DNA of 7,658 bases from Chloroflexota bacterium (GTDB lineage Bacteria > Chloroflexota > Dehalococcoidia > Tepidiformales > Tepidiformaceae): contig CAUJEQ010000148.1 of the NCBI GenBank assembly GCA_963169135.1, forward strand, positions 1 through 7,658. Direction: 5' to 3'. Under the pieces are notes generated by a model. That model searched no databases and was not told where the DNA came from. It saw only the letters and a list, made by a program, of their open reading frames with translations. The translations under genes were made by a program, and so were the position numbers. Numbering within the stretch: the first letter of the stretch is position 1; each line of letters starts with the position of its first letter. Shown here piece after piece: positions 1 through 5,428 of the stretch.

Positions 1-164
1 CGGGCGACCGACATGAGCACTCCGTGCCATTGCGACGGGATGCGTCCGGTCTTTGCCCAGTGTTGGACGGTGCTCTGGCGCTTGCCGAGCAGGGCCGCGA
101 GGGCGCTCTGGCCCCCGAACCGGCGGATGATGCGCTCGGCCGCGTTGAGCTGTTCCCCGTCCAC
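1..164 (-). CDS. Partial Cro/YdaS-like helix-turn-helix regulator (carph-isopro type)
   Basis: The first 54 residues are visible; the C-terminus lies beyond the window start. The core (residues 9-43) reads AERIIRRFGGQSALAALLGK, then QSTVQHWAKTGRIP. This is the pattern of the short Cro/YdaS-like DNA-binding family annotated as carph-isopro: helix 2 around Q19-L26, recognition helix around Q30-A37, then the typical W-x3-G-x-I-P turn. Family members are common in prophages and accessory regions and are thought to be repressors or phage-type regulators. I chose the GTG at 164 because the conserved domain begins shortly after it. The frame stays open upstream to a stop at 237-239 but has no ATG; a weak AGG lies about 9 bases before the GTG. 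The inverted repeat at 174-194 lies just upstream and could be its own operator. The gene follows the lipoprotein gene in the same direction after a gap of 76 bases. The family call is from motif recognition; the regulated genes are unknown. Confidence 0.72.
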   Translation of the reverse strand, partial: MDGEQLNAAERIIRRFGGQSALAALLGKRQSTVQHWAKTGRIPSQWHGVLMSVA

Positions 165-173
165 GCCAGTCAG

Positions 174-194
174 CCTAACGGAATTTTCGTTAGG
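174..194. promoter_or_regulatory. Perfect inverted repeat, candidate operator of the adjacent regulator
   Basis: CCTAACG (174-180) and CGTTAGG (188-194) are perfect 7-base arms around the AT-rich spacer GAATTTT. The site ends 10 bases before the GTG start of the minus-strand helix-turn-helix gene, where an autoregulatory operator would be expected. The AT-rich centre stands out in GC-rich DNA. The arms could also form a weak RNA hairpin after the lipoprotein gene, but no T-run follows on either strand, so a protein-binding site is favoured. The palindrome is seen directly; its role is inferred. Confidence 0.5.
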
Positions 195-240
195 ACGACA
201 GCAATCCGCTCCAGCGAGCTTTACCCATCCGCCATGTCAC

Positions 241-699
241 TCATCGAACGGAGACGATCAGCAATTCATCTCCAACGCGGACCGAGACTTCGGAGTCATC
301 CGGGCTGTAGTCCAGCACCGTCCCGGATTGGCCGCCGGTATCCAGCTCGATGTGCCGGTAGGTGTCCGTCTCAATCAACACGGGCGGCTGTTTCCCGTCG
401 GTGCCGTTCCACGCCACGAACATCCCCGAGGGCGACGGCCGCACGCTCTCCCAGGCCTCGCCGCCCCCGGTCCGCCCATCGAGAAACAGCACGCCGCGCT
501 CGATGTCGACCGGCGCGCCGCGCTGGTAGGTCCGGCGCACGGGGCCATCGGGCGCCGGCGAAGGCGTGGGTTGCGCGGTCGCGGTAGCCGGCGCCGCGGT
601 CTCGCTCGGGGTCGGGTCGGGCCCCTGCTCCCCGCTCGAACAACCTCCCAGGATAAGGGCGACCGTGAGAATGGCGGCTGCGATCACTGTGAGTCTCAT
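241..699 (-). CDS. Lipoprotein with P/T-rich linker and two propeller-like blades
   Basis: The product has 152 residues. Residues 1-19 are a lipoprotein signal peptide: Arg2, a long hydrophobic stretch, then the lipobox L17-G18-G19-C20. Cys20 would be lipidated and the protein held on the outer face of the membrane. Residues 21-55 are a linker rich in Pro, Thr and Ala. The remaining ~95 residues contain two repeats, around SPSGMFVAW (89-97) and DYSPDDSEVSV (130-140), that resemble PD40/TolB-type beta-propeller blades. Two blades cannot close a propeller, so it is either a reduced relative or a different small beta domain. The start was chosen because a GGA lies 6 bases before the ATG at 699; an in-frame ATG at 705 would add two residues. 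The frame is open to 921, but upstream codons give a basic, non-signal sequence. The function is unknown; ligand binding at the surface is a guess. The lipoprotein call is strong, the blade call moderate. Confidence 0.75.
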   Translation of the reverse strand: MRLTVIAAAILTVALILGGCSSGEQGPDPTPSETAAPATATAQPTPSPAPDGPVRRTYQRGAPVDIERGVLFLDGRTGGGEAWESVRPSPSGMFVAWNGTDGKQPPVLIETDTYRHIELDTGGQSGTVLDYSPDDSEVSVRVGDELLIVSVR

Positions 700-784
700 G
701 TCCATTCCAACGTTACTCGTTGCCGCGCGGTTCCGGAGCTGCGGGTCCCTTGCTTCGCGACACCGCTGCAAACGCCCCCGGCGA

Positions 785-817
785 CGTCTGGGATTGGTAA
801 ACGCGCAATTGCAGACG
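785..817. repeat. Interrupted inverted repeat in the lipoprotein-sortase divergent gap
   Basis: CGTCTG (785-790) pairs with CAGACG (812-817). Inside it, ATTG (793-796) pairs with CAAT (806-809), with a 2x2 mismatch between the stems and a 9-base loop. It lies in the 280-base gap (700-979) between the divergent lipoprotein and sortase genes, about 85 bases upstream of the lipoprotein start. It could be a regulator binding site or a leader hairpin. I recognise no riboswitch class and no convincing -35/-10 pair in the gap. Confidence 0.35.
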
Positions 818-895
818 CCTCTGGCCGGCAGCCGCCGGGCATTGTAGGGTGCCGATAGCGCCCCGTTGTGCGGAGGGGAACCCAATGCCATGTCC

Positions 896-913
896 CCCAC
901 GCTCCTTCGTGGG
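896..913. repeat. Short hairpin upstream of the sortase gene
   Basis: CCCACG (896-901) and CGTGGG (908-913) form a perfect 6-base stem with loop CTCCTT. It lies 66 bases before the sortase GTG. No T-run follows, so a classical terminator is unlikely; a 5'-leader structure is possible. It is short enough to be chance in GC-rich DNA. Confidence 0.3.
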
Positions 914-979
914 AGCCGCACCGATTGCGCCCGGACTGTTCGCGCAGCACGGCCCGGTCGCTCTGGATGGGAAGGCGGT

Positions 980-1660
980 GTGAACGTGCGCTTCCTGCCC
1001 TACTGCGCCATCTCCTTGTTTGTTACCGGCTTCACGCTGCTGGTTGTGGGAATCGCCACCGAACGTGCACACCCAGAACCCACCGCCCAGGCCAGGACGT
1101 TCGACTTCCGCTTCGAGCCGATTGTCACCTCGACGGGCACTTCGACCGTCACCTCTGTCCCAGCAACAGCGCACGCCACGGCAACGCCCTTCGCGGGGCA
1201 GGTCGCTCGAATGCGAATCCCATCAATCGGCGCCGATCATCCCGTCGAAGAAATCGGCATCACCAATAACCAGCTGGACACGCCCACGGACGCGAACGGG
1301 AGCATCGGGTGGTACTACATCTATGACCGGCCGGGACATGGTGGCAATGCCGTGTTCTCGGCACACAAGAATTACAATTTCCAGGACGGCCCCTTCGCCC
1401 GACTCGACAAGGTAAATCCAGGCGATTCCATCATCGTAGAGATGAAAGATGGGCCGGAGTATGCGTATGAGGTCATCTTCTACCACCGCTATGATGTTGA
1501 ATCGATCCCCATGGGAGAACTCATCGTCGCACCCCAGAAGCCTCCCGAATCCGAGTGGATTACCCTCATTACCTGCGGCGGCCGCTTCCAGGCGACCGAA
1601 GAAAGCGGCCTGGGCTATTACCTCGAACGAGATGTTGTGATCGCCGCTCGCATCAGGTAG
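980..1660 (+). CDS. Membrane-anchored sortase (transpeptidase), small class D/E-like
   Basis: The product has 226 residues. A short N-terminus leads to one membrane segment (about residues 6-26), then a T/A/P/S-rich stalk (about 48-72) and the sortase beta-barrel (about 73-226). The catalytic set is complete: His129 in FSAHKNY, Cys199 in TLITCGG and Arg217 in YLERDVV. The order and spacing fit sortases that cleave a sorting signal at the outer membrane face and join proteins to the envelope or to each other. The length and single N-terminal anchor fit small class D/E-like or Chloroflexota sortases; the exact class cannot be fixed by eye. The start is the GTG at 980, with GGAAGG at 970-975 four bases upstream; the GTG at 986 is an alternative. 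No LPxTG-type substrate is encoded in the window, so it is an orphan here. Its codons (AAT, AAA, GAA, GAT) look less GC-biased than those of the 3086-6709 genes. Divergent from the lipoprotein gene. Confidence 0.9.
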   Translation: MNVRFLPYCAISLFVTGFTLLVVGIATERAHPEPTAQARTFDFRFEPIVTSTGTSTVTSVPATAHATATPFAGQVARMRIPSIGADHPVEEIGITNNQLDTPTDANGSIGWYYIYDRPGHGGNAVFSAHKNYNFQDGPFARLDKVNPGDSIIVEMKDGPEYAYEVIFYHRYDVESIPMGELIVAPQKPPESEWITLITCGGRFQATEESGLGYYLERDVVIAARIR

Positions 1661-1663
1661 CCA

Positions 1664-1695
1664 CCGGGGGACTCGGGTACCTGGCCGTCCCCCGG
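1664..1695. terminator. Hairpin between convergent genes, likely two-way transcription end
   Basis: CCGGGGGAC (1664-1672) and GTCCCCCGG (1687-1695) form a perfect 9-base GC-rich stem with a 14-base loop. It begins 3 bases after the sortase stop and ends 17 bases before the stop of the convergent DUF998 gene, the usual place for a shared terminator. Neither strand has a T-run after the stem, so it is not a textbook intrinsic terminator; it may act with Rho or as a 3'-end stabiliser. Confidence 0.55.
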
Positions 1696-1712
1696 AGCGT
1701 TACCAACTACCG

Positions 1713-2438
1713 TCATCCTTCCACCCCGCGCACGCCGGGTCGCCGGTGCTCCCACAGCAACACCGCTGCGAACACCGCCTGCCACAACATCGCACCCTCG
1801 ATCGCGATCCGTTCCCAGATTCCGAGCCAGGGCGTCGGCTCATTGTTCCCGACGTTCGCGACCTCCATGTTCATCAGGGTCCCGAACACGAGCATGACGC
1901 CGATCGTGCCGAACGAGTACCAGCGGAACCGCCGGCCAAACGCGAATGCGCCAACCCCGATCATGGCGAAGAATTCGAGCGAGCTGATTCCGCCCAGCGT
2001 GAGATGCATCGTGTCTCGCCAGTCCCCGCCGTCTGCCGCAAGCACTTCGCGCTGGTGCATGGGGGCGAACCACCACAGCGTCCCAACCACGGCGCTCACC
2101 AGGAGCAGCCATCCGACGATGCGGACGGTCCGCCGCGACCCGGCAATCCGCAGCACCCCCAGCGCGAACGCGAGGCTCAACGCCGCGTAGACGACGCTCA
2201 TCGCCAGCCAGAAGCCGCGCGTTGGCGCGCCAACGGCAGAGAGCTCGCTGATCGTCTGGTCGGTGTAGCTGTACCCGTCGTAGCGGAGCGTCGCGGTGAG
2301 GTCCATCGCGATGTAGAGGACGAACATCACCACGCCGGAGGACACGAGGATGTTCGCGGGTATCCGCTCGCCAATCTCTGAATACCAGGCGTGGTGCTCC
2401 CTGGCTGCGAACGCAGGGCCGGTTCGTTGGCGCGTCAT
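1713..2438 (-). CDS. DUF998 family six-helix membrane protein
   Basis: The product has 241 residues. After a polar N-terminus (about 1-27) come six hydrophobic segments near 28-46, 75-97, 106-125, 148-168, 174-193 and 206-228. The loop after helix 1 carries YTDQTISELSAVGAPTR (58-74), the signature I associate with DUF998 membrane proteins, and PMHQRE (126-131) follows helix 3. The molecular role of this family is not established; it is an inner-membrane protein with no visible enzyme motif beyond conserved polar loops. I chose the ATG at 2438, which has GAGG about 10 bases upstream; a TTG at 2447 would add three residues but sits almost on top of that GAGG. It converges on the sortase gene and diverges from the kinase gene, so it appears to be a single-gene unit. 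The family call is fairly strong; the function is unknown. Confidence 0.82.
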   Translation of the reverse strand: MTRQRTGPAFAAREHHAWYSEIGERIPANILVSSGVVMFVLYIAMDLTATLRYDGYSYTDQTISELSAVGAPTRGFWLAMSVVYAALSLAFALGVLRIAGSRRTVRIVGWLLLVSAVVGTLWWFAPMHQREVLAADGGDWRDTMHLTLGGISSLEFFAMIGVGAFAFGRRFRWYSFGTIGVMLVFGTLMNMEVANVGNNEPTPWLGIWERIAIEGAMLWQAVFAAVLLWEHRRPGVRGVEG

Positions 2439-2531
2439 GCTGCACAAACCTCGGGGCTGAAGACTCGGCGCCCGGCTCGCCGCGATCTCCTCGGTGGGAT
2501 GCCGGGTGCGCCCTGCTCGGACCTATCAAAC

Positions 2532-2570
2532 GCCCGGTCAGACGGGCCCGCGAGGATCGAATGGCTCGCG
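2532..2570. repeat. Two tandem short hairpins upstream of the kinase gene
   Basis: GCCCG/CGGGC (2532-2536 and 2543-2547, loop GTCAGA) is followed after one base by CGCGAG/CTCGCG (2549-2554 and 2565-2570, loop of 10). Both lie in the 163-base divergent gap between the DUF998 and kinase genes, 31 bases before the kinase GTG. The second loop holds a TTCGATCC-like string on the minus strand that recalls a tRNA T-loop, but no tRNA folds here. A leader structure or chance pairing are both possible. Confidence 0.3.
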
Positions 2571-2601
2571 TTAGACGCCCAAACGGCCTGAAACTGCGCG
2601 C

Positions 2602-3069
2602 GTGACCCGAGTCCTCATCACCGGCATGTCGGCCACGGGCAAGTCAACCATCATCCGTGAGCTGGCCGCCCGCGGCTACAACGCCATCGACCTCGATTCG
2701 CCTGCCTGGTCCGAGTACCGCGACATCGACGGCACATCCGAGTGGGTCTGGCGGGAAGACCGCGTCCGCTCCCTGCTCGATTCAACGTCGCGAGGGGACC
2801 TCTTCGTTAGCGGCTGCGCTTCGAACCAGGGGGAGTTCGCCCGGCGCTTCGACCACGTGGTGCTGCTCAGCGCGCCGGTCGCCGTGGTCCTCGAGCGGCT
2901 CGCTTCCCGCACCACGAACGACTTCGGCAAGGACCCGGCCGAGCGTGCCCGCATCCTCGACGACATCGCTCAGGTGGAGCCGCTTCTGCGCCGGGCCGCA
3001 ACGCTCGAACTGGATGCCAGCGCGCCCCTGGAACGGATTGTCCCTGCGATCACCGCCCTGGTGGAATGA
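2602..3069 (+). CDS. Small P-loop kinase (shikimate/adenylate kinase-like AAA)
   Basis: The product has 155 residues. The N-terminus holds a Walker A loop G8-MSAT-G13-K14-S15-T16 directly after the first strand (VLIT). DLD at 30-32 sits where shikimate-kinase-like enzymes carry their DxD motif. VLLSAP (87-92) is a core strand, and the Arg-containing RLASRTTNDFGKDPAERAR (99-117) looks like the mobile LID region. The size and order fit single-domain nucleoside/shikimate-kinase-like phosphotransferases, cytosolic and ATP-dependent. The substrate is not evident: the rest of the shikimate-binding pattern is not clear, so I would not call it AroK. Such stand-alone proteins are usually labelled AAA family ATPase. 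The GTG start is placed one residue before the first strand; I see no clear ribosome-binding site, so the mRNA may be leaderless or weakly translated. It diverges from DUF998 and converges on the SDR gene with a 16-base gap that holds no terminator. Confidence 0.82.
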   Translation: MTRVLITGMSATGKSTIIRELAARGYNAIDLDSPAWSEYRDIDGTSEWVWREDRVRSLLDSTSRGDLFVSGCASNQGEFARRFDHVVLLSAPVAVVLERLASRTTNDFGKDPAERARILDDIAQVEPLLRRAATLELDASAPLERIVPAITALVE

Positions 3070-3085
3070 GGGCGGCGGGACGCAC

Positions 3086-4540
3086 TCAGCCCGGGGCCCG
3101 CGAGCCATTTGCGCGCCGGGCTTGCCGCTCCGCGGCGCTGGCCATGTTCCGCGGCATCCGCCGGAAGATGAAGCCGTGCGCCGGCGCCATCGCGTACCAG
3201 TACAGCAGCCCCCACACCCCATTCGGGTGGAACCGCGCCGTCGTGCTCAACATCGACCGCCGCTCGTCCAGCGGCGTCACTTCGAATTCGAGCACCGCCG
3301 ACCCCGGGAGCTTCATCTCCGCCACCAGCGTCAGCCGCCGGCCCGGCTCGACGGCCGCCACGCGCCAGAAGTCGATCGCATCGCCCACTCGCACGTCGGC
3401 AGGGTGCCGCCGCCCCCGCCGCATCCCGACGCCCCCGATCGCGCGGTCCATCAAGGCCCGCAGCCACCAGAGAAAGTCCGCGTAGTAGTACCCGTTCTTC
3501 CCGCCGATCCCCCGCACGATGCCCCAGAGTTCGCCGGCAGGCGCTTCCGCTACCACCTCCCGCGACTCGCCCTTCGAATAGAACGAAACATCCGCGTTGT
3601 ACCCGCGGAACGCCAGCACTCCCTCGGCCCAGCGCGCGGGCAGGGGCTCGCTCCGCTCGCGTTCGAGCGCGCTGACCACCGCCTCTTCGTACGTATGCAG
3701 CGGGATCGGGATAGCGCCGCGGATCTGCGAGTCGTCCATCAGCAGATCGGTCTTCAGCCCGTCCACCAGTGGGCGCGCTACCGAAACCGGCACGCTGGTC
3801 ACCAGCGCGAGCCAATAGGACGACAGGCGCGGCGTGAGCACCGGCACGTCGATTGCCCTGAACTTCCGGCCGGTAACCTTTGCATAGCCGGCGAGCAGGT
3901 CCCTGTAGCGCAGTGTCTCCGGCCCGGCCACGTTATACGTCTGCCCGGCCGTCTCCCGGTTTGCCAGCAGTTGGACCAGGTACTCCAGCAGGTCGTCCAG
4001 GGCAATTGGTTGGGTCCGGCTTTGTACCCAGCGTGGCGTGACCATCACGGGCAGGTGGTTCACCAGGTCGCGCAACACCTCGAACCCGGCCGACCCGGGT
4101 CCGACGATCAGCCCCGCCCGCAGTTCGGTTACCGGCACCGGCCCCGCGCGCAGCACGTCACCCGTGACCAGCCGCGAGGCCAGGTGCTCCGATGCCCTCC
4201 CCGGCGGCCGCGGCCCGCCCAGGTAGATGATCCGCTGCACGCCCGCAGCCGCGGCCGCCTCGCGGAAGTTGCGCGCCGCCTGCTTGTCTCGCCGTGCGAA
4301 CCCTGCGCCGCCGCCCATCGAGTGGACCAGGTAGTACGCGACCTCAATCCCGGCAAGCGCTGCCGTAAGCGAGTCCGGCTTGAGCGCGTCCGCCGAGATA
4401 GTTTCCACACCTTCCCAGCCGCGCGCTTCGAGGACCTCCGCCCGCCGTGCCGCCGCCCGCACGTGGTGGCCCTCCGCCGCCAGCCGCGGGACAAGGTGGC
4501 TGCCGATATACCCGCTCGCGCCAAGGACGAGGATGTTCAT
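3086..4540 (-). CDS. SDR-type NAD(P)-binding protein fused to DUF2867
   Basis: The product has 484 residues in two domains. Residues 1-~300 form an atypical SDR/NmrA-like Rossmann fold: the dinucleotide loop G7-AS-G10-YI-G13, D51 after the third strand, YYLVHSMGGG (69-78), the IIYLGG strand (104-109), and TYNVAGPETLRYRDLL (201-215) typical of the epimerase-like C-part. The normal Tyr-x3-Lys pair is not obvious, so catalysis is uncertain. Residues ~315-470 match DUF2867: SFYSKGESREV, the GKNGYYYADFLWWLRALMD region (348-366), VGDAIDFWRV (385-394), and the aromatic GLLYWYAMAPAHGFIFRRM (444-462). This fusion is a known architecture and is annotated as an SDR family oxidoreductase; the substrate is unknown and membrane or quinone-related roles are guesses. 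I start at the ATG at 4540 because the first beta strand begins there and the upstream ATG at 4558 lies inside the 4553-4575 hairpin. It follows the HAD gene by 41 bases in the same direction. Confidence 0.88.
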   Translation of the reverse strand: MNILVLGASGYIGSHLVPRLAAEGHHVRAAARRAEVLEARGWEGVETISADALKPDSLTAALAGIEVAYYLVHSMGGGAGFARRDKQAARNFREAAAAAGVQRIIYLGGPRPPGRASEHLASRLVTGDVLRAGPVPVTELRAGLIVGPGSAGFEVLRDLVNHLPVMVTPRWVQSRTQPIALDDLLEYLVQLLANRETAGQTYNVAGPETLRYRDLLAGYAKVTGRKFRAIDVPVLTPRLSSYWLALVTSVPVSVARPLVDGLKTDLLMDDSQIRGAIPIPLHTYEEAVVSALERERSEPLPARWAEGVLAFRGYNADVSFYSKGESREVVAEAPAGELWGIVRGIGGKNGYYYADFLWWLRALMDRAIGGVGMRRGRRHPADVRVGDAIDFWRVAAVEPGRRLTLVAEMKLPGSAVLEFEVTPLDERRSMLSTTARFHPNGVWGLLYWYAMAPAHGFIFRRMPRNMASAAERQARRANGSRAPG

Positions 4541-4552
4541 GCGGTAATCATG

Positions 4553-4575
4553 CGGCATCCGCCCTGCGGCTGCCG
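4553..4575 (-). repeat. Hairpin between the HAD and SDR genes
   Basis: CGGCA (4553-4557) pairs with TGCCG (4571-4575). After one mismatch, CCGC (4559-4562) pairs with GCGG (4566-4569) around a 3-base loop, giving nine pairs. It begins 6 bases after the HAD stop codon and ends 12 bases before the SDR start. There is no U-run, so it may be a weak terminator, an RNA processing site or a 3'-end protector that sets different levels of the two genes. Confidence 0.45.
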
Positions 4576-4581
4576 GTGAGC

Positions 4582-5295
4582 TTAGAGACCCAGCGCCTCG
4601 CGCAGTTCCGCAAGGTGGCCGATCACCCGGTCCGGCACTGCCGGGGCGTCGTCCTTCAGCTCGAGCCGGTCGCGGTGGATCCAGGTCGCGTGGATGCCCG
4701 CGCCCTGCGCGCCCCTGATGTCCGCGTAGAGGTTATCGCCCACATGCCAGGCTTCGCCGGGGTTCGCGCCCACGCTCGCGAGTGCGTGCTGGAACACCCG
4801 CGCATCCGGCTTCCCGTGCCCGAACTCACCTTCGATGACCACCACGTCGACGCGCTCGGCGATGGGGAACCTGCCGAGCTTCCAGCGCTGCATCTCGGCC
4901 GGTCCGTTGGTCAGCAGCCCGAGCCGGAAACCCGCCTCCCGCAGCCGATCCAGCGTCTCGAGCGCGTCATCGAAGAGTCGCATGCGGTTCGATTGTTCGT
5001 CCCAGTAGCGGTCCGAGAGGAGCTTCGCGTAGCCAGCGTTGAGCTTCTTCGCCGCCAGCGCCTGCCCGATGTTATGCGTCCGCGCGTCGTGCAGCCGCGT
5101 CCGCCAGTGCTCGACCGCGGACTCGTCCTTCCAGAACTCCAGCATCTGGTGCCGGATGGCCGTGTTCAGGTCCTCCGGCTGGCAGCCCAGCTCGGGCGCG
5201 AAGGCTGCGCAAACGGCTTTCCACGACTCCTGCACCCCGCCCGAGGTGTCGAGGAGGGTGTCGTCCATATCAAAGAAAACAGCACGGGGGCTCAC
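4582..5295 (-). CDS. HAD superfamily hydrolase (phosphatase-like)
   Basis: The product has 237 residues with all four HAD motifs. Motif I is FFDMDDTLLD, with nucleophile Asp9 and acid/base Asp11. Motif II is LLTNGPAE, with T129-N130. Motif III Lys162 is in GHGKPDARVF. Motif IV is HVGDNLYADIRGAQGAG, with Asp187 and Asp192 for Mg2+. The helical cap insertion lies at about residues 17-95. It resembles the YjjG/haloacid dehalogenase-like subfamily of cytosolic phosphomonoesterases; the substrate is unknown. The GTG at 5295 is two residues before the first strand, while the longer open frame (to 5415) adds only a basic, low-complexity stretch. GGA lies 3 bases upstream of the GTG, too close for a good ribosome-binding site. 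A strong hairpin ends 11 bases upstream, and CACAAT in the remaining space could be a -10 element of a leaderless promoter (inference). It lies between the GT4 gene (133-base gap) and the SDR gene. Confidence 0.9.
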   Translation of the reverse strand: MSPRAVFFDMDDTLLDTSGGVQESWKAVCAAFAPELGCQPEDLNTAIRHQMLEFWKDESAVEHWRTRLHDARTHNIGQALAAKKLNAGYAKLLSDRYWDEQSNRMRLFDDALETLDRLREAGFRLGLLTNGPAEMQRWKLGRFPIAERVDVVVIEGEFGHGKPDARVFQHALASVGANPGEAWHVGDNLYADIRGAQGAGIHATWIHRDRLELKDDAPAVPDRVIGHLAELREALGL

Positions 5296-5306
5296 ATATC
5301 CATTGT

Positions 5307-5339
5307 GCCACGGAATCGTCGACGCCGACGGTCCGTGGC
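5307..5339. repeat. Long hairpin just upstream of the HAD gene
   Basis: GCCACGGA (5307-5314) pairs perfectly with TCCGTGGC (5332-5339). Inside, CGTCG (5317-5321) pairs with CGACG (5326-5330) around loop ACGC, giving 13 pairs with a small internal bulge. It ends 11 bases before the HAD start codon on the minus strand. It may end part of the transcription coming from the glycosyltransferase gene, or hide the HAD start in a read-through mRNA. No U-run follows. Confidence 0.5.
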
Positions 5340-5381
5340 TTCCTGTCCTGGAGCGAGAGAACGCCGTGGCGCGCCCGTGGC
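5333..5381 (+). repeat. Cluster of CCGTGGC heptamers between GT4 and HAD genes
   Basis: CCGTGGC occurs at 5333-5339, 5364-5370 and 5375-5381, the last two 11 bases apart, about one helical turn, and both followed by G. A fourth, inverted copy (GCCACGG) is at 5307-5313. All lie in the 133-base gap between the glycosyltransferase stop and the HAD start, where a binding-site cluster for a regulator could sit. GC-rich DNA raises the chance of coincidence, but four copies in 75 bases is noticeable. Confidence 0.4.
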
Positions 5382-5428
5382 GCTCTCCGCGCTTTGGCGG
5401 TTCACCCCTCCGCACACTCGCGGCTCGC

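Noticed and set aside
13..858. Plus-strand open frames opposite the regulator and lipoprotein genes
   Set aside because: The minus strand shows a helix-turn-helix domain and a lipobox signal peptide; the plus-strand translations are low-complexity and basic, without features.
700..979. Possible riboswitch or small gene in the lipoprotein-sortase gap
   Set aside because: Only short inverted repeats are visible; no known riboswitch core and no open frame with a ribosome-binding site and plausible protein.
2549..2575. tRNA-like TTCGATCC string on the minus strand upstream of the kinase gene
   Set aside because: The flanking bases do not give a 5-base T-stem with a 7-base loop, and no acceptor, D or anticodon arms can be found around it.
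2657..4579. A 640-codon open frame on the plus strand over the kinase and SDR genes
   Set aside because: It overlaps the clear P-loop kinase in another frame and runs antisense to the SDR/DUF2867 gene; the composition is Arg/Pro/His-rich and no motif is seen.
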